Part shown: one piece after another, positions 1 through 11,393 of the stretch | Layout of the letters: every line of letters starts with the position of its first letter | Numbering within the stretch: the first letter of the stretch is position 1 | Assembly (NCBI GenBank): GCA_013176395.1 | Contig: JABMLP010000004.1 | Coordinates: forward strand, 1,798,001-1,862,000 | Direction of reading: 5' to 3' | Source: Venturia oleaginea | Lineage: Eukaryota; Ascomycota; Dothideomycetes; Venturiales; Venturiaceae | DNA length: 64,000 nucleotides | Notes under the pieces: model-generated | Told to the model about the DNA's origin: nothing | The model's input: the letters and a program-made list of their open reading frames with translations, nothing else | Database searches by the model: none | Position numbers and translations under genes: made by a program

Positions 1-45
1 TGGTCGGGTAGATGGGTAGATGGGTAGATAGGTAGATAGTTGGAG
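1..45. repeat. GTAGATGG-type microsatellite
   Basis: The first 45 bases are an imperfect short tandem repeat of GTAGATGG and GTAGATAG units. It runs off the left edge of the window, so its full length is unknown. Confidence 0.7.
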
Positions 46-943
46 GTATGGTGGTGAAGGGGAATTCTTCCGGTAGGAGATTTCATGTTGGAAGATTTTT
101 CTCTGATGTTCTATGGAGGTACCCATGGTTCGCCTATGTCTCAATTGACCTATTCCTTGTATGTACTTTGGGGCGTCAAAGCCTCGTCAGCACTTATGGA
201 GTGATATATTCGTCGAACCCTTTGGGGGGGGGATAGGAACATAACAGGCATACGGTGGACTTCTCGCCAAATTCTTCCGTCAACACTATCCCATTCTCCC
301 TCGCCGCTAACCCCAACTTTAAAATACACCATGCACCTCTCATCATCAAAAGCCTGCACTCGGGTTTCTGGCCCTATCGTAAGATACAAGTCAGCCTCGG
401 GGAAAAAAGACATCAATATCGGTAATCAAACACCCCGAGTCTCTGACTACCCTGCTTATTCTCATTCCAGATAATAGTAAGATATCTGGAAATTGATTCC
501 GAATTTCCGTCAAAAGGTGTATTTGTGGAAGGTGGATGATGATCTATCATTATCAGACCCTCACCTCACCTCATCCATGCAAGTCTAGTCATCAGAATCA
601 GAATCAGATCCTTATTATAGCTCCGAGATATCTGCGCTTTCGGGTTTCGAGGTGGGCTGGGAATAGACTTATTTCGTATTTAATACAATGATTACTCGGA
701 TGAAGAAGGAGGGAAAACAGGTCTAAAGGTTGATCTGCCTGCTGTGTTGAGAGGCGATCGCCACCGCCAATGTTGCCGGATGGGTCGGAGAGACTCCGAG
801 GATCTCATGAAATGATTTGAGGAAGCGTAGATGATGAAGTGGATCAGGATAGAGGTTTTGGTTCGTGCGCTATTTATTATCTCTTTTTGTGGAGGGAAGG
901 TCGAATATTAGGTGTATAATCTATTGCACGTGTTGAAATGTAT

Positions 944-983
944 AGGTTACGTAATCCGATTACGTAGCCTGATTACGTAGCCT
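944..983. repeat. 13-bp palindrome with repeated arm
   Basis: AGGTTACGTAATC (944-956) is followed after one base by its near-perfect inverse GATTACGTAGCCT (958-970), which is then repeated directly at 971-983. The core TTACGTAA is itself palindromic and resembles bZIP half-sites. Whether it is a regulatory site or chance is unknown. Confidence 0.5.
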
Positions 984-1810
984 AAGGGGGGGTTGTCCTT
1001 CTATCCCGTCTTGTAGACTTAGAACACCAATTGCACACAGAAATACAACCTTTATTGTTCACTTCACGACCCATTTACGACGTCTCTTTTCATTACCATG
1101 TGATACCAACACGATCAAGTGTTATCGATTGAGTTCACGTATCCGACTGTAAGAGACTTTGTAACGAGATCAAGACCGCCAAACTCCTAGCAGTTCTTAT
1201 TTTCGAAACCGCCAGACACCGACGATAAATTTTCATAGGTCGACATTGTGCGCCTTTCCCCTATCTATTAAGCAACATCACTTGCACACCTAGCCGCGAA
1301 ATCAAAACCAGCGTGTTATGCGCGTCTAATAATAAGGATCAGTCTAGGACAACGGACGGAGAGCCAATTACGCGTTCAATTATCTGTTTGCCCTGAAGAG
1401 CAGCACCTGTTTCAAGGATTCCAATAACGCATACGCATATGCGGCTGAGGAAGGCTGAGCGTGAACGAACGAAGCAGATCTACCTAGATCTCGAGTTCAG
1501 GACCTCAATCTCAACGTCGATTCGTTTGCCGCAGAATTTTGGTTTTGGATAAGGACAGATAGTATTGAGCTTCACGAGAGTTGTCCGCTTTGCATGTGTC
1601 GAGAGAAACCGGCGCTCGAAGAAAGAAAGAGAAGGTTAGGGCTTTTTCTGGATGGTAATAGGGGTAATGCATTATAGTAGTGTTATGGGCTCTTAGTGCA
1701 TTTTCCGAGAAGCCAATGAAATGAGGGCAGTGTGTCAATATCGAGACCCTGGTACATCATCCTGATCCGGCTCTTGTTATCATCTGATGCGAGGTGCGAG
1801 CAGCTTTTGA

Positions 1811-1962
1811 GGTTTCTCGTAGAATACAAGGTCTCTCGTAGAATACAAGGTCTCTCGTAGAATACAAGGTCTCTCGTAGAATACAAGGTCTCTCGTAGAA
1901 TACAAGGTCTCTCGTAGAATACAAGGTCTCTCGTAGAATACAAGGTCTCTCGTAGAATACAG
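1811..1962. repeat. 19-bp minisatellite, 8 copies
   Basis: There are eight contiguous copies of a 19-bp unit, GGTCTCTCGTAGAATACAA. Only the first copy (one T for C) and the last base of the array differ. Because 19 is not a multiple of three, the array gives overlapping repetitive open frames on the minus strand, which should not be taken as genes. The near identity of the copies suggests recent expansion. Confidence 0.95.
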
Positions 1963-4622
1963 GGAGAATTGTCGTTGTATAGATTGGTTCTTGTAGTGAT
2001 CCTTCTAACATGGAAGATGTCACTGATCACGCAGCTGTCTTTCACGTCATCACGTGTGAAGTGACTGTTGCAAACGTCGTGTCAACATGCATTGTTGGAA
2101 TGGGGTGAAGTGGAACGACGGATCTGCTCTCAAGCGACGTCTGTATCGCGCCGTATGGGACCTATAAACGACGGCGAGCTGCTCAATCCAAGATGCGGAG
2201 TAGGAGTTAGTTCATAGTACGGACGCTATGCCGTCATACTCGATATTTTTTTGTTTTAACGTCGCGCCGATCTTGTGAGATATCCGAGCATGTTCAGAAC
2301 ATCTGACAAGCGGATCGCGAATGACATTCATCGCTTTTGATTCCGTCGTAATATGGTCTCTCGTCATTGTCATCCATTCGCTTAAACCCGAGTACGGCCG
2401 TCTCCCGTTGATATTGGCAATCGTCATGATGGGGTCATAGATTGGCCAATGACAATGCCACAGAGTCAAGATGGATTCGAAAACCTTGATCCAAGTGGAT
2501 CATACGAGTCGTTGTCCGGGTGACTCGCCCGGTTTGAGCTTCTGTTCGAGTCGCTGTGAAAACAAGGCTGAGGGAGTCTGCAAGACTTCTGCCACCCTTG
2601 TGTGCCATCTCTTACTGGAAACGGTCCGGGAACGTTCGCGTTGATTCGGATATGCAAGGCCCAAAAGAGACAGACAATGGGATGGGGAGATCGGCGTCCC
2701 ATTCTTTTGCTGCGGCCTCCCTCCTCAATGTCTGTCTGTCGCACTCTGGTGCAAAATCAGGGTGCCAGCATCGTGGAAATGCAGGGCAAAAGTGCAACCT
2801 CGCCAGGGTCTTGCTTGCCTTGGAAACATGCTGCTTGGTGACCAATTTAATAAAAGGGTAAATTTAGCTGTCAGCCAATAATCGTGTGCGGACAGTATAT
2901 ACACAATCCTGGTGCAGGGAGAGGGAAGTGTCGGCAGATGATCTGGAGTTTGGAGGGTTACTGGGTGGCACGGCTCAGACGGCCATGCCAAAGCTGCATC
3001 CGCCGACCAGTCATTCCGACGGCGTCGGATGGGATCCCTTCTGTTCTTGGCCTGTGGCTGAGCTATTCGAGGCACTTGGAGTCGTAGCCCTAGCTTTCAT
3101 ATGCACTGCAACAGACAACACCACGGGTGGTGAAGGAAACAGCGAGAGTTATATTGATCCATTCAAAGCGACAGTTTACAAACGAGTCCGGCATTGGCTG
3201 CAGGTCTCGAGTCTTTCGACGACAATGGCACCTGCAAGCGCAGCCCTACAGACTCCAAAAGCCACTTTTGCTGCAGCCAAGCTGTATGGAAGCGCTCTAG
3301 AAGACGCTTGGAAGCCAGCCGGGCCGAGTAAATACCGACGTGTGGGTTCTGTTGAGCGTTTGTGTATCCAACCGTCAGCAAGAGCCTGCGTTATCCGCTG
3401 GGACAAACTCTTCACGATGGGAATCTAGATGTTCTTTGCAACACCTCGACGGGCGCGCCGTGGGATTGTAGAGGATAGCTGCGGCGACTGGACGGTGTGT
3501 TTACGCAACTTCAGCTTTTAACATAGAGATGGAATACTCAGCTCATGGAGAGTGTTGGAGGAATAACATATGATAGGCTTGCTCAGGAGGGACTGTCAAT
3601 GGGTGGCAGTACACTGCCCAATCCTATACGCAGCGTTGGCTTTGGACTCTCTCACTTCCAGATCGATATCGATGAATCTCTGGCCCCTAGATATTCAAAA
3701 CTCACCAGATTTTATCGCTATCGATCTCCAACTGGACGTGTTTATTCTGGTTTCAAGTGCTAGCGAGCCCCAAGACCATGGCTGGTGCAAGGAAGTCTTG
3801 TGAAAAGTGTTCACGAACTCATGCCCTGCAGCTCAACAGTGGAAGCCCAATGCAACATGCGACACGTCCAGATGCAACCATCTCAGTTACACGATTGGTC
3901 TTGTGCAGAGCTGAAGAACGTAGGGAATTACGCGGTCGATAATAATCGATGTGCTTAGCATAGCAATTATTGGTCGCGTCAAATGGACTTTGCGCGAAGC
4001 AAGCCTATTGGCATGTCTGATACAGCACTAGCCACACATCGGCAACTGAAGGCACTTGGCCAAGACCTTAGAAATGGAGTATGGAGGGCTAGTGGATGCT
4101 CCGTTCCGAGCTTCGGGATAGCGTTTATCAGAATTGAGGCGGTGCTGGGAGTGAAGAGAGCCGCATGCACGCAGGACATCTGGATCTGGAAAGCCCAAGC
4201 AGGCTGGCTAAGTTTGGCGGGCTAGCGGATGACAGCGCAAATTTCTACAGTGGTTTTGAAGGGTCGGAGGAAAGCGAAATTCGCATTTAAAACAGAACCC
4301 CATGCTACCAGCTTAGCGTATGCATGATATGGGCCCTAGCAAGCCTCCATGGATGACGTCGAGTTTATGAGCATAAGAAATGCCCCGTTCACCTCCAATT
4401 CTCCCACCACCAGCCATTCCTCGACCATCAGATCGTGCTTGCACCGCATTACGGTTCCTTCACAGTAAACACTTCACATAGCCTCGCTCCACGGCTTTAG
4501 CCACGGAATTGCCGACGTTTCCCGTTCTACGTCGGCTATAATTCTACCAGTTTCGCTCGCCCACTATTCTGATCTCTAACCATCCTAACACTTTTTCGGC
4601 CCGAACGACTGTGCGTGGGACC

Positions 4623-4628
4623 TATATA
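4623..4628 (+). promoter_or_regulatory. TATA-like element upstream of RPN4-like gene
   Basis: TATATA lies 42 bp before the chosen ATG. The position suits either a core promoter with a short leader or a coincidental AT-rich piece of the 5' UTR. Confidence 0.25.
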
Positions 4629-4669
4629 GAGTCTTGCCACCCGTCCCTGACATTTCTTCTAGTCACATT

Positions 4670-6955
4670 ATGCTAGTCCACCATCAACCTTCAATACGTC
4701 AACACCGCCGCCAGTTCAACAACGGTCAACCACAACCAAACTCTCCATCCATACACCAACAACAATCGCAACAACTGGCTTACCTCCAGAACTATTTCTC
4801 GATCCCTTCGACCGTCTCAATCCCCCACCACACCGCCAGAGGGGCACAGTCCGACTTGCCAGAGTCGACGCCAGAGTCCTTCGAGTCCCAGTCGAGCAAC
4901 CAGCTACTCGACAGCCAGTACATGTCGAACTCCTACTATACTCTGAGCCCGGCGATTCGAGTTCAGCAATCAACACCAACGTCTGGCTTGCAGCAGCAAA
5001 CAGCCAGCAGCACTCAGCAACACGGGTTACCGTTCGAAAGCAACGCATACTCGCACCTGTGGGACACAAACTACGGAGGCAACGGGCATATGGTGGCAAC
5101 AGGATCTCTACCTACATCTGGCATGGGACGAAGTAGGACACATCAGCGCGCACAATCCTCTTCATCAATTGGGTCGAGCGGTTCGGCATCTCCATACAGT
5201 CAGGGTCACGCGACATCCTACTCCTACTCAGGATCCCTCAAATCGCCGACTATGAACACAGCCTCAAAGCTTAATCAAAATTTTAACGCGGATCAGTCAT
5301 CATCTGCCGGCTTCTCGAACCACCTTCCAACGCCCACACAGACTCCCACTCAGGACTCTTTCATGGTTGCAAGTTATCCTAGCTACAACAACCAGCAGGC
5401 TCACTTAGATCACACGGTGGCGGCCCATCTTGCCATGAACCAAGTCATTGATACAAATCAACAACACATCGAAGAAGATCTGCCTGGCATGTCTCACTCA
5501 GGAAGACAATCCATCTCAAGTATGGGACAGGATCCATCGACTCCCAGAACGATACCGGATAATTATGATGACTTCAAACAACCCGTCCATGGTGAGAACT
5601 CCTTTCCTGCCGTCGAAGCTTGGATAAATGAATACTTACGAAGTGATGCTGTCTCAGACAACTCCAGACACCAGAACTTTCCCGTTCCAAAACTCGACCG
5701 CACGGTTTCGGACGCATACGCGGATGAGTTGTACAATCCAGCAATACAACAGCAGGCCATGTCCTCTTCGTCCAAGCAAAAGCAGTTTCTGTCTCCTCAC
5801 GCCAACATCGTAACCGAACGTTTGAGGGCCGCTCAGATGGCGAGATCACAGTCACCAACCAGCGTAAACTCTCGAGGCGTTTCTCCATTCCGACCTGATT
5901 CCCCATGGGCATCATCAAGCGACTATCGCACAGGTGGAAGATTTGGATCTGCTCAACAGGTCCGTCAGCAGCAAAAGGCAAAGGCCAGTGCTGCGGAGTT
6001 GTCGCAGCGCATGCAACCAGAGGACAACAACGAGCCAGAGACGATTTCGCCAAAGGACGCCTTGATCGAGTACAACGAAAGTGAAGAGGACGCGAAGATG
6101 CCGCTCTTTCCGCAAGACGATTCCGGTTTTGGGCAGCAATTCGGCGGTGGTCAGCAGCAGCATTTCCCACAAGCTTCTGGGCCGAACTTTTCAGCGATGG
6201 AGGCTAGCCGATGGACCAACGCGAACGAGCAAAGTGCACAGACGTTCTCGAACGTGCCGATTCCGCCGCAGACGCAACAGATGTCGGGCTATAATTTTGC
6301 ATCTCCAGCAATGGCGGAGAACAATGTCAGCAGCATGCCATTTTCGTCGCACAACTACCGCTCCGCATCGTCGACCATGGCTGCTTCGTTGAAGCAAGAA
6401 GACACGCCCGACTTTCCCGCACAACTGACGTCAATGGATTCAAGCGCAAGCGAGGCTCCACCTTCATCGAATCCAAACAACGCGGAACAAACGTCAAAAC
6501 CAACGTCGTCACTGGCGGACAGTGGCACCTACACTTGCACCTATCACGGCTGCTCGCTTCGGTTCGAGACGCCCCAAAAGTTGCAGAAGCACAAGCGCGA
6601 GGGTCATCGCAATCCTTCGACATCCGCCGCCTCGCAACCACCACCGTCTCCTAGCCTCGACAGCGGCATGACGTCAGCAGACATCATCCAGCGCAATTCT
6701 CAGGCTGGGCCTCACAAGTGTGACCGCACAAACCCTACAACTGGAAAGCCATGTCACACCATCTTTTCAAGGCCCTACGATTTGACACGTCACGAGGATA
6801 CCATCCACAACGCGCGCAAGCAAAAGGTCCGATGTGCTTTGTGTGTCGAAGAGAAGACTTTCTCCCGCAACGATGCACTTACTCGCCATATGAGGGTCGT
6901 CCATCCAGAGGTCGATTTCCCAGGGAAGCATCGCCGCCGTGGAGCACATGACTGA
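4670..6955 (+). CDS. RPN4: Rpn4-like C2H2 zinc-finger transcription factor
   Basis: The product is about 761 aa in one exon. The open frame extends 12 codons upstream from a TTG; the first ATG is used here. Residues 1 to about 600 are Gln/Ser/Pro-rich and disordered, as expected of a transactivation region. The C-terminus carries C2H2 units near residues 623-645 (CTYHGC...H..EGH), 681-712 (CDRTNP..GKPC, FSRPYDLTRHEDTIH) and 721-744 (CALC, FSRNDALTRH). The widened second finger with FSRPYDL is the hallmark of Rpn4, which activates proteasome genes and is itself a short-lived proteasome substrate. The closing basic tail resembles fungal Rpn4 proteins. The family call is strong; target genes are inferred. 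A short upstream non-coding exon cannot be excluded. Confidence 0.85.
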   Translation: MLVHHQPSIRQHRRQFNNGQPQPNSPSIHQQQSQQLAYLQNYFSIPSTVSIPHHTARGAQSDLPESTPESFESQSSNQLLDSQYMSNSYYTLSPAIRVQQSTPTSGLQQQTASSTQQHGLPFESNAYSHLWDTNYGGNGHMVATGSLPTSGMGRSRTHQRAQSSSSIGSSGSASPYSQGHATSYSYSGSLKSPTMNTASKLNQNFNADQSSSAGFSNHLPTPTQTPTQDSFMVASYPSYNNQQAHLDHTVAAHLAMNQVIDTNQQHIEEDLPGMSHSGRQSISSMGQDPSTPRTIPDNYDDFKQPVHGENSFPAVEAWINEYLRSDAVSDNSRHQNFPVPKLDRTVSDAYADELYNPAIQQQAMSSSSKQKQFLSPHANIVTERLRAAQMARSQSPTSVNSRGVSPFRPDSPWASSSDYRTGGRFGSAQQVRQQQKAKASAAELSQRMQPEDNNEPETISPKDALIEYNESEEDAKMPLFPQDDSGFGQQFGGGQQQHFPQASGPNFSAMEASRWTNANEQSAQTFSNVPIPPQTQQMSGYNFASPAMAENNVSSMPFSSHNYRSASSTMAASLKQEDTPDFPAQLTSMDSSASEAPPSSNPNNAEQTSKPTSSLADSGTYTCTYHGCSLRFETPQKLQKHKREGHRNPSTSAASQPPPSPSLDSGMTSADIIQRNSQAGPHKCDRTNPTTGKPCHTIFSRPYDLTRHEDTIHNARKQKVRCALCVEEKTFSRNDALTRHMRVVHPEVDFPGKHRRRGAHD

Positions 6956-8329
6956 TCTCATTTGGAACATCAAAACCCCCCTCTTTTTTACGTCGTCCAA
7001 AATCTTGGTTTGACACCTTTTTCTCTAATCAATTGCATGGCGCCCAGCTTTCTGGCTTTTCTTTTTGGTGGCAGGCTGGTCGCACCGTACAAACGGTCTG
7101 CCACGGAAATTGTTTCATCCTTTGCTACTTCTAACCGAGTATGACTTCACTTTATTTTTTTCTCCTGCGACGAGCTGCCCATTTGCGTGATTGCAATGGA
7201 GACGAGCCGAAGCGATGAGTCGATGACGATATGACATGGAAGGGGAAAAAAGTGCCCGTAACATTTCTTTACATATATTTGAACTTGTGTAGTACGTGCT
7301 CGGCGCAAGCTGATCAAGAGCTGGGAAGTTGAAACTGCGATTATAGATGTGTGGTCAACAGTAGAATTCCCTTGTATTATTATTGTTGGAAACTTTTTGT
7401 ACAATCTGAGGAGCGTTAATAATTGCTTTGTACGATATCACCACGAGCGACCATGTACATTGGCTTGGAATCCGAACATTGTTCATGGCATTTAATTTTC
7501 CCCATTGTGTCCGCACCAACTCTCACCATCAATCTGTCCGGCCTCTTTTGCTTACTCGATGTGCTAAGATTTTTCTGTCGCAGTCACGATTTGCAATCAT
7601 ATCTACTCATGCTGACCTACTCTTACCCTCGTCTGACGCGATTACTCCGTCGACTTCCGCTTTATCCGAACATCTTCCGCGCATTGCAATACTGGAAAGA
7701 GATTATCTTGGTTTGCAATCGCCGTTCAACTCTAGAAACCGCATCTCACGGCATCTTTCTCGATATTGCGTTCTAGTTTCTCCAACTTCTCCTAAAAACC
7801 AGCATCGTCTGAACAGACATCAGCTTGATCCTTGCGCTTCCAAAATCGCTCGTTTATTTTGTTCTGGACTCACTGAATGAAGTCAATGTTGCACAGTTAC
7901 AAAACCATGATGGCGTCGTTTAGTCCTTCACCAACCGTATCCCGGGCCTTGATATCCCACAGCATGTTTCTGACCGGACCATATCCAATATAAATGCACA
8001 TATATTCGTCATTGAATCATGGCTTGACAGTTTCGTCCATGAGGTTCCTAACGATATCCATTGTCGGAGCTCTGGCTCCGAAGCTCCGTGTCCGTGCCAG
8101 AAAGCTAAAACTTAACCAATCTCGTAAGGCGAGGGCGACCTCATCCCGTTCCTTTTGGGAAAAAGTCCCGCCAGTGCCATCACGTAGGTCTCTTGTTGTT
8201 TAGAACTCTGTCAGCCTCAGCATCCATCTGGGCAGATCCCGCTTGATAGGTGTGTCGAGGGTGGTTGCATGTAAGATATTATCGAGGCTGATGTCCCATT
8301 CGGCAAAATGGTTGGAAGAAAAGCGACGA
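6956..8329. other. Intergenic stretch, no supported gene
   Basis: This covers the 3' flank of the RPN4-like gene and then about 1 kb with only short, unconvincing open frames. No domain, tRNA or repeat was recognised before the dispersed repeat that starts near 8330. Confidence 0.5.
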
Positions 8330-8405
8330 GGTTCTTCGGAACCAAGCTCTTCGTCGCTACTTCGTGGGTGAGTGCTACACTTCCTTCCGTCTGATTTGCG
8401 AGTTT
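8330..8405 (+). repeat. Dispersed direct repeat, copy 1
   Basis: A segment of about 76 bp containing CTTCGTCGCTACTTCG and CTACACTTCCTTCCGTCT recurs in the same orientation at 14723-14805 with scattered substitutions and small indels. The two copies bracket the permease-oxidase-regulator block. It could be a remnant of a mobile element or of a duplication; no terminal inverted repeats or target-site duplications were seen. Confidence 0.75.
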
Positions 8406-8787
8406 ACTGGCGTGAAAAGTGTATCCTTATTATTTCAGGAATAACCAACGCCTCTTCGAGGAGTACCGACCAATCTTTAAGAAACGTAGTGTGGGCAAAG
8501 TGGTCTGCCGGAAAAGCGATCTCGAATTGGCGAGCATTTGCTTCGCCGAAACCTAGTTCTTTCTTTAAAAGATCAGGCCAGACCATCCACTCTTCCCGAT
8601 TCAAAAACCAGGTGGCAGGCGTCTTCCTTAGGGACACGCTGAACCCAGCATAGAAGGTGTCCCGTGTCGTAACAGAAAGCAAAACTGACCTGAACTCCGC
8701 AGGTTTCTCAACGGGACAAAGGATGAGTGTTAGTTTCAATTCCGCGTTGCCCAAGGTCAAGGTGTATGATGACTTTGTCAAACCCAA
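8404..8787 (-). CDS. Hypothetical open frame, unrecognised
   Basis: An open frame of 127 codons without a good ATG (it opens on TTG) lies just 3' of the decayed permease on the same strand. The composition looks protein-like (for example ATWFLNREEWMVWPDLLKKE), but I do not recognise a family. It may be an exon of a lost gene that belonged to the same block, or a chance frame. Confidence 0.2.
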   Translation of the reverse strand: MGLTKSSYTLTLGNAELKLTLILCPVEKPAEFRSVLLSVTTRDTFYAGFSVSLRKTPATWFLNREEWMVWPDLLKKELGFGEANARQFEIAFPADHFAHTTFLKDWSVLLEEALVIPEIIRIHFSRQ

Positions 8788-8835
8788 CCTTTTCCATTAC
8801 ACACAACAAGCCGCAGCCAGCCTCTTTCCGAGCTT

Positions 8836-10656
8836 TCAAAAGAGCTTCTCCAGGATCCTGTCTTTTACAGTGAGCGGTTTGGCCTCGCGCTCATGCCGAT
8901 AATGCTTCGTTAGACCTTCCAAAACATGTAGCCCGGACATGAGATCAACGTCATTACTCCGATGAAATGGAGAGCGCTCGATGATTTTCCAGCCGAGCCT
9001 GATGATTAGAGCAAGGGAGATACTGCAGTAGTTGAAGATGAAAGTCGAGACTTGCCAATTGCTGTGAAGGAAGACGGCGTAACCTTGCAGCCAGAGGAAG
9101 AGGAACGACCAGCCAAAATCCCAGTAGCCTACGAAAGGCTGATAGCGTGAAACGTATTGTAACAAAGCCTTTCTGTCAATACCTTGCATTTTCATGGCTG
9201 TGTTGAAACGTATCCAGGTGAGAGACACGATACACTAGTTCAGTATTGTAGTGGCGGTGCAGAAGCTGAGGATCGAGTTGAGGACTTGAAAGCTGCCCGA
9301 GCCGACGGCGAGATAGGCAAGACAAGATAGCAGCATGACGACTATGACGGCGAGATATGGGACGCCCTTTGCATTCAATCGACGGAGAAATTTTGGGGCG
9401 TGGCCTTCCAAGGCTAGAGCGTGTAGGCTACGTGAGGCGTTGAAGGTGAAAGAGTTGCCGGCAGAGATGATGCTCGCGAACAGAACCGCAGTAATGATGG
9501 ACGGCAGAACTGGGATCTGGAGGCGATGCATGGAAATAAGATACGGTGATGTCCCCGCGTAGGCCGTAGAACCAGAAGTCAAGCCCATGTCGTTGTACGG
9601 GACCAAGATACCGACACAGAGGCTGCCCCCGATGAAGAAGATGATGAGCCGTGTGAGAGTGGCCCTGAAGGCTCTTGGCATGGTTCAATGGGGGCCTCTA
9701 GCTTCACCAGCAATCATGGATAGATTCTCTGGGCCTCCCATGCAAAACCCAGCGAAGTTGACAGCATTGATGAAGGACTCCAGACACGTGGCCGAATTAC
9801 TGCCAGCCTATATCCTAGGGTCTTTCCAATATCGGAAGCCGAATCGATGACGAAGAGGATTACCTCTCACCATGACAATAAAGGTGTAGAACATCAAGCC
9901 TATGGCAAGAAGAACCTTCCCCAAAGCTAACCAGACTAGATAATCGAAAGTCAATGAAGTCCAATTAAGAAAGGTGGACAGGGTTTACACTCAGCTTCTC
10001 CGAATATGTCGGCTCGATAAACATTGACGGCCAGGAAGAGAACCAATGCTGCTGCATCGGAATTTAGGGCCGTTTATTCTTGGGTCAAAAAAGGGTATAC
10101 CTGATATGAGGATTGCGGGGGACTTACCGTAGCCCCAATCCTTACTACCGTGTTGATGATGGTGGCTTCAAACATAACAAAGGATATCATCGTCAACTGT
10201 CGACGGTTAGCCAGTCCTAGACATGCCGCGTTTCGGCGTCAAAATAATTCCACCCGGTAGCGGCACTAAGAGCTGGATCAATCATACGCCCAGCAAGACG
10301 AATCATAGACCCGTCAATAGGGAACAACGTGACAATTTCGGTTTCTGCAGCTTATTATCAAAGCCCATCAACGTTGGCAGAAGAATTTCAAGCTCACGGC
10401 ACTGGGCGAGCGAAAAGATGACTGAAGCCCATAGACAAAAGCCAAGCAGTAAACAGAGTATACCTGACAGCACACCTTTGCCAATGGCTACAAAAAGAGT
10501 ACTAAAGTAATATCTGGTCAACGTCGTACATGAAAATCGATATGGTGCTATTGTAAGAGAAACGTACGCCCTAATGGATCCAGCAATTGCGGAAAGTTGA
10601 ATTAGCGCGGCTTGCCATTCAGCGGCCCCCGGCACACTTACTTTCCTGATGGTCAT
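8836..10656 (-). pseudogene. Decayed YAT-family amino-acid permease
   Basis: Read on the minus strand, successive pieces match the yeast amino-acid transporter fold: TLFVAIGKG, SLAQC then TEIVTLFPIDGSMIRLAGR, FVMFEATIIN, LALGKVLLAIGLMFYTF, AGFCMGGPENLSMIAGEA, MPRAFRATLTRLIIFFIGGS, SIISAGNSFTFNASRSLHAL and a C-terminal tail ending LEKLF. Plausible introns survive, such as a 53-nt one between SLAQC and TEIVTLFP. The reading is broken by in-frame stops at 9235-9237 (Trp expected), 9685-9687 (Arg expected) and 9807-9809 (Trp expected), and by a shift near 10150. A stop at 10653-10655 may also interrupt the N-terminus. The stops are explained by C:G to T:A changes. The ancestral protein imported amino acids across the plasma membrane. 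It lies next to a fructosyl amino acid oxidase, so glycated amino acids are a reasonable substrate guess. Confidence 0.85.
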
Positions 10657-11060
10657 GAAATATAAACTGCAACATCAACGCAAGCCGATAGGACGCTGAT
10701 GGTAGACTCATCGTTGTCACGACGTAAGCCGTCCATCATGTTGGAGATATCCACGACCTTTACCGACACCAATTTGCTTCTGACCAAGTCGAGACTCACG
10801 GCCGTGATAGTGTTGTAATCCACGCCGATTGTCTTGGCATGAGAAGCCACATCTTGAATGTGCTGAGAAATTGCTTCTTGAAAAGATCTGGACATTCCCT
10901 GCTCTTCCCAATCGCCCCACTCTCGGGCCACCTGATCCTTACATTCCATTCGTATGATGGGCGCTTCGATGCAGGGAGACACAATAGATGGATCAGCGTC
11001 TGGCAGCACGAGGACGTCAGGGCCATCTCTCTTCATTGCCATCTGATGGAGCACGAGCAA
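10653..11060 (-). CDS. Hypothetical open frame upstream of permease remnant
   Basis: An open frame of 135 codons sits on the permease strand and ends at a TGA directly before the first recognisable permease exon. Its last third (DGLRRDNDESTISVLS, then DVAVYIS) looks like the hydrophilic N-terminal tail of a fungal permease. In that case the TGA would be another decay mutation. The first two thirds (AREWGDWEEQGMSRSFQEA and beyond) are unrecognised and could be a separate short protein fused by chance. Confidence 0.25.
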   Translation of the reverse strand: MLVLHQMAMKRDGPDVLVLPDADPSIVSPCIEAPIIRMECKDQVAREWGDWEEQGMSRSFQEAISQHIQDVASHAKTIGVDYNTITAVSLDLVRSKLVSVKVVDISNMMDGLRRDNDESTISVLSACVDVAVYIS

Positions 11061-11393
11061 GTCTGCCGCGAAAATCGATAAGTGAAGAAAGAATGAACTG
11101 TGACATGATCGACTTTGCTCTTATAGAATCGACAGCGAAAAAGGCGGCCTGGATAGCACGTTATGTAGTCCATACTTATGTTTTGAAGACGATGGCATGT
11201 GAGAAGCAAGAAATACATTGCCTTGGTAGTTTTATGCCTCAGCAAAGCAGGTCGATACGCGTTGAGATTGCTTCTCTTGCATGTTCATTGCAATGGAGCA
11301 AGGTAGGTATGTCTCGGGCACCTGCATTCTTGACCGACGAGATATATTGTGAAGTGCAAGAAATAGTAGGCGAAGAGGTAAGTTGAAGAACGC

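Larger units (their letters stand above)
1..4620. other. Gene-poor 5' region
   Basis: I see no supported coding gene here. Open frames exist on both strands, but none shows a recognisable domain, a credible start or a spliceable structure. The stretch holds a GTAGATGG-type microsatellite at the very start, a 13-bp palindrome with a repeated arm near 944-983, and a 19-bp minisatellite at 1811-1962, described separately. The last few hundred bases are the probable promoter of the downstream zinc-finger gene. Confidence 0.6.

Noticed and set aside
1811..1962. CRISPR-like array
   Set aside because: Units are directly adjacent without spacers and the genome is eukaryotic; it is a minisatellite.
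1683..2045. Repetitive open frames of 88 and 120 codons over the 19-bp array
   Set aside because: The repeat length is not a multiple of three, so any frame stays open by repetition. There is no domain or start context.
2556..3428. Overlapping open frames on both strands in the first 4 kb
   Set aside because: They have mixed-frame, low-information proteins with no recognisable domain or consistent splice signals.
5574..6170. 198-codon open frame opposite the zinc-finger gene
   Set aside because: It is an antisense shadow of the Gln/Ser-rich coding region, with no domain.
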